From assembly GCA_014803815.1 (NCBI GenBank), contig JAAVAY010000106.1:1-6860 (forward strand): a DNA stretch of 6,860 nucleotides. The letters are read 5' to 3'. Source of the stretch: Allobaculum sp. (GTDB lineage Bacteria; Bacillota_I; Bacilli_A; Erysipelotrichales; Erysipelotrichaceae). The notes beneath the pieces are model-generated. The model did not search any database. It saw nothing but the letters and a program-made list of their open reading frames with translations, and was not told the DNA's origin. The position numbers and the translations under genes were made by a program. This document shows, piece by piece, positions 5,949-6,860 of this stretch. The stretch's first letter is position 1; every line of letters starts with the position of its first letter.

Positions 5949-6434
5949 TTAGTCTTCTACGCGAATGGAGCGAATGACTTGGTCTTGAAGCGGCTTATCC
6001 ATCGCGTTGGTTTTGACTTGTGCCACCTTATCGACCCCTTCCATACCGGAAGTCACTTTACCAAATGCAGCATATTGGCCATCGAGCCATGGAGAATCAC
6101 CATGCATGATGAAAAATTGGCTACCGGCTGAGTTTGGACTTTGGGAACGAGCCATAGAAAGAACGCCACGTACATGTTTGATGTCATTTTGCGCAAACCC
6201 ATTGGCCGAAAATTCACCAGGAATGGTATGACCTGGACCGCCCGTGCCATTACCAAGAGGATCGCCACCTTGAATCATGAATCCAGGAATAACCCGATGA
6301 AATTTCAAGCCATCATAAAATCCTTGGTTAGCTAGCGTTTCAAAATTTTCCACGGTTTTAGGGGCTTTGTCAGGATAGAGTTCGCCTTTCATGACATCGC
6401 CATTGTCCATGGTGATTGTAAATGTTTTTGCCAT
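5949..6434 (-). CDS. ppiB: Cyclophilin-type peptidyl-prolyl cis-trans isomerase
   Basis: The 161-aa protein catalyses cis-trans isomerisation of bonds preceding proline and assists protein folding. It is the size of a single-domain bacterial cyclophilin. There is no signal peptide or lipobox, so it is cytoplasmic. Diagnostic motifs are FHRVIPGFMIQGGDP (45-59), MARSQSPNSAGSQFFI (94-109) and WLDGQYAAFGKV (116-127). By correspondence with human cyclophilin A, the catalytic Arg is R47 and active-site residues are F52, M53 and Q55. W116, linked to cyclosporin binding, is present, while the usual His after it is Tyr121. The ATG is preceded by GGAGG (complement of 6445-6449) with a 10-base gap. The gene is monocistronic: it ends at the 5891-5920 terminator and is divergent from the S66 peptidase gene. 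A dyad structure lies directly upstream of its ribosome-binding site. Confidence 0.97.
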   Translation of the reverse strand: MAKTFTITMDNGDVMKGELYPDKAPKTVENFETLANQGFYDGLKFHRVIPGFMIQGGDPLGNGTGGPGHTIPGEFSANGFAQNDIKHVRGVLSMARSQSPNSAGSQFFIMHGDSPWLDGQYAAFGKVTSGMEGVDKVAQVKTNAMDKPLQDQVIRSIRVED

Positions 6435-6444
6435 TGTCTATGTA

Positions 6445-6479
6445 CCTCCACAAGCAGAAAAGGCAAGGCCTTGCTTGTG
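6445..6479 (-). promoter_or_regulatory. ppiB leader: RBS joined to overlapping inverted repeats
   Basis: CACAAGCA (6449-6456) and TGCTTGTG (6472-6479) are perfect 8-base inverted arms. A perfect 12-base palindrome, GCAAGGCCTTGC (6463-6474), overlaps the right arm, so the two foldings exclude each other. The left arm abuts and shares one base with the GGAGG of ppiB (6445-6449). Two overlapping TACAAT hexamers on the minus strand (6480-6490), each five of six to a -10 box, lie just upstream with only weak -35 matches. If they are used, transcription would start within or beside the right arm, making the dyad an operator rather than an RNA hairpin. Confidence 0.45.
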
Positions 6480-6546
6480 ATTGTATTGTATCGACTTATT
6501 TTTTGACTTTCGCTCCATACGCTCTGCAAGTCACCTTATAAAGAGG

Positions 6547-6552
6547 AAGGAG
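6547..6552 (+). promoter_or_regulatory. Ribosome-binding site of the S66 peptidase gene
   Basis: AAGGAG ends seven bases before the ATG at 6560, which is ideal spacing and fixes the start. TTATAA just upstream (6536-6541) resembles a -10 element, but no matching -35 is at the right distance (TTGACT at 6503-6508 is too far), so no promoter is called. Confidence 0.75.
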
Positions 6553-6559
6553 AAACTTC

Positions 6560-6860
6560 ATGTCAGCCATTCGTGTTTACTTAGTGGCCTTGTCCAATCC
6601 CATTTCCGATCGCACCAAATACGAACGCCTCATAGCGATTTTTGCTCAAGAAGGCATTGAACTCGAACTCTCTCGCTATCTTGAACAAGATTTACCTCCT
6701 ATCACTAAAGCTGCCGATTTCAATAAAGCCGTACGCAGTGGACGATACACGTGGATTGCGGATGTTTCTGGGGGGGATTTAGCCAATTTGGTTTTACCCT
6801 ATTTGGATTATGAGGCGTATGCCCATAGCCATACGATCTATTGTGCCTTTTCCGATGGCA
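6560..6860 (+). CDS. Peptidase S66 (LD-carboxypeptidase/MccF-like), 5' part only
   Basis: The first 100 codons of a gene run off the window end. Family S66 members are cytoplasmic serine peptidases. LD-carboxypeptidases remove the terminal D-Ala from murein tetrapeptides during peptidoglycan recycling, and MccF-type members inactivate microcin C-like compounds. The visible part fits the N-terminal domain: a VYLVALSNPISD strand-loop near the start (6-17), then an acidic helix-strand region. The characteristic GGDLANLVLPYLDYEAY block (71-87) follows, corresponding to the GGxGxxRLLPYLD motif. The FSDG segment (97-100) corresponds to the GYSD motif, whose Ser (here S98) is the nucleophile in characterised family members. 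The Glu and His of the triad would lie beyond the window. The expected full length is about 300-340 aa. Murein recycling versus immunity cannot be decided from this half. Confidence 0.75.
   Translation, partial: MSAIRVYLVALSNPISDRTKYERLIAIFAQEGIELELSRYLEQDLPPITKAADFNKAVRSGRYTWIADVSGGDLANLVLPYLDYEAYAHSHTIYCAFSDG

Noticed and set aside
5919..6335. Plus-strand and alternative minus-strand frames overlapping ppiB
   Set aside because: The cyclophilin motifs fix the coding frame. The other frames have no family features, and some cross the bidirectional terminator region.
1..6860. CRISPR array, tRNA/rRNA gene, insertion sequence or prophage remnants
   Set aside because: No regularly spaced repeats, cloverleaf-like segments, transposase or phage genes were recognised. 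Nearly all the window is covered by ordinary genes.

Overview
The window looks like chromosomal DNA of a low-GC Firmicute. Supporting signs are the modest GC content, strong GGAGG-type ribosome-binding sites, T-tailed hairpin terminators and Firmicutes-type housekeeping proteins. The HTH-plus-helical-repeat regulators and divergent RecG suggest Erysipelotrichales, but that placement is inference. The sequence starts with 20 A residues, which may be a contig edge, and it ends inside a gene.

Layout, left to right. Bases 1-161 are non-coding. They hold a possible dyad operator (39-60) and a leftward-facing hairpin with a T-tail (111-139). A 437-aa XRE-type HTH regulator with a long helical-repeat C-terminus follows on the + strand (162-1475, 'regulator A'). 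It converges at a 19-base gap on recG (1495-3480, minus strand), the branch-migrating helicase. Upstream of recG is a clear leftward terminator (3605-3641) that closes a minus-strand gene for an unrecognised multi-pass membrane protein (3665-4426). That gene is divergent, 76 bases away, from a second 462-aa HTH/helical-repeat regulator (4503-5891, 'regulator B'). B is a full-length paralogue of A. B converges on a cyclophilin peptidyl-prolyl isomerase gene, ppiB (5949-6434, minus), and a strong bidirectional terminator (5891-5920) separates them. Divergent from ppiB, and cut by the window end, is the start of a peptidase S66 (LD-carboxypeptidase/MccF-like) gene (6560 onward).

How the parts may work together. 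recG, ppiB and the S66 gene look like independent housekeeping genes and show no operon structure. The most interesting accessory unit is the two paralogous regulators plus the membrane-protein gene. Their architecture (N-terminal HTH, then about 350-400 residues of helical repeat) resembles the RRNPP/Rgg class, whose C-terminal domains bind peptides. B shares a short, dyad-rich divergent promoter region with the membrane protein, a classic layout for a regulator controlling itself and its neighbour. No peptide pheromone gene was recognised, so peptide sensing is only a hypothesis. No RNA genes, CRISPR arrays, insertion sequences or prophage genes were seen, and no gap between genes exceeds about 185 bases.
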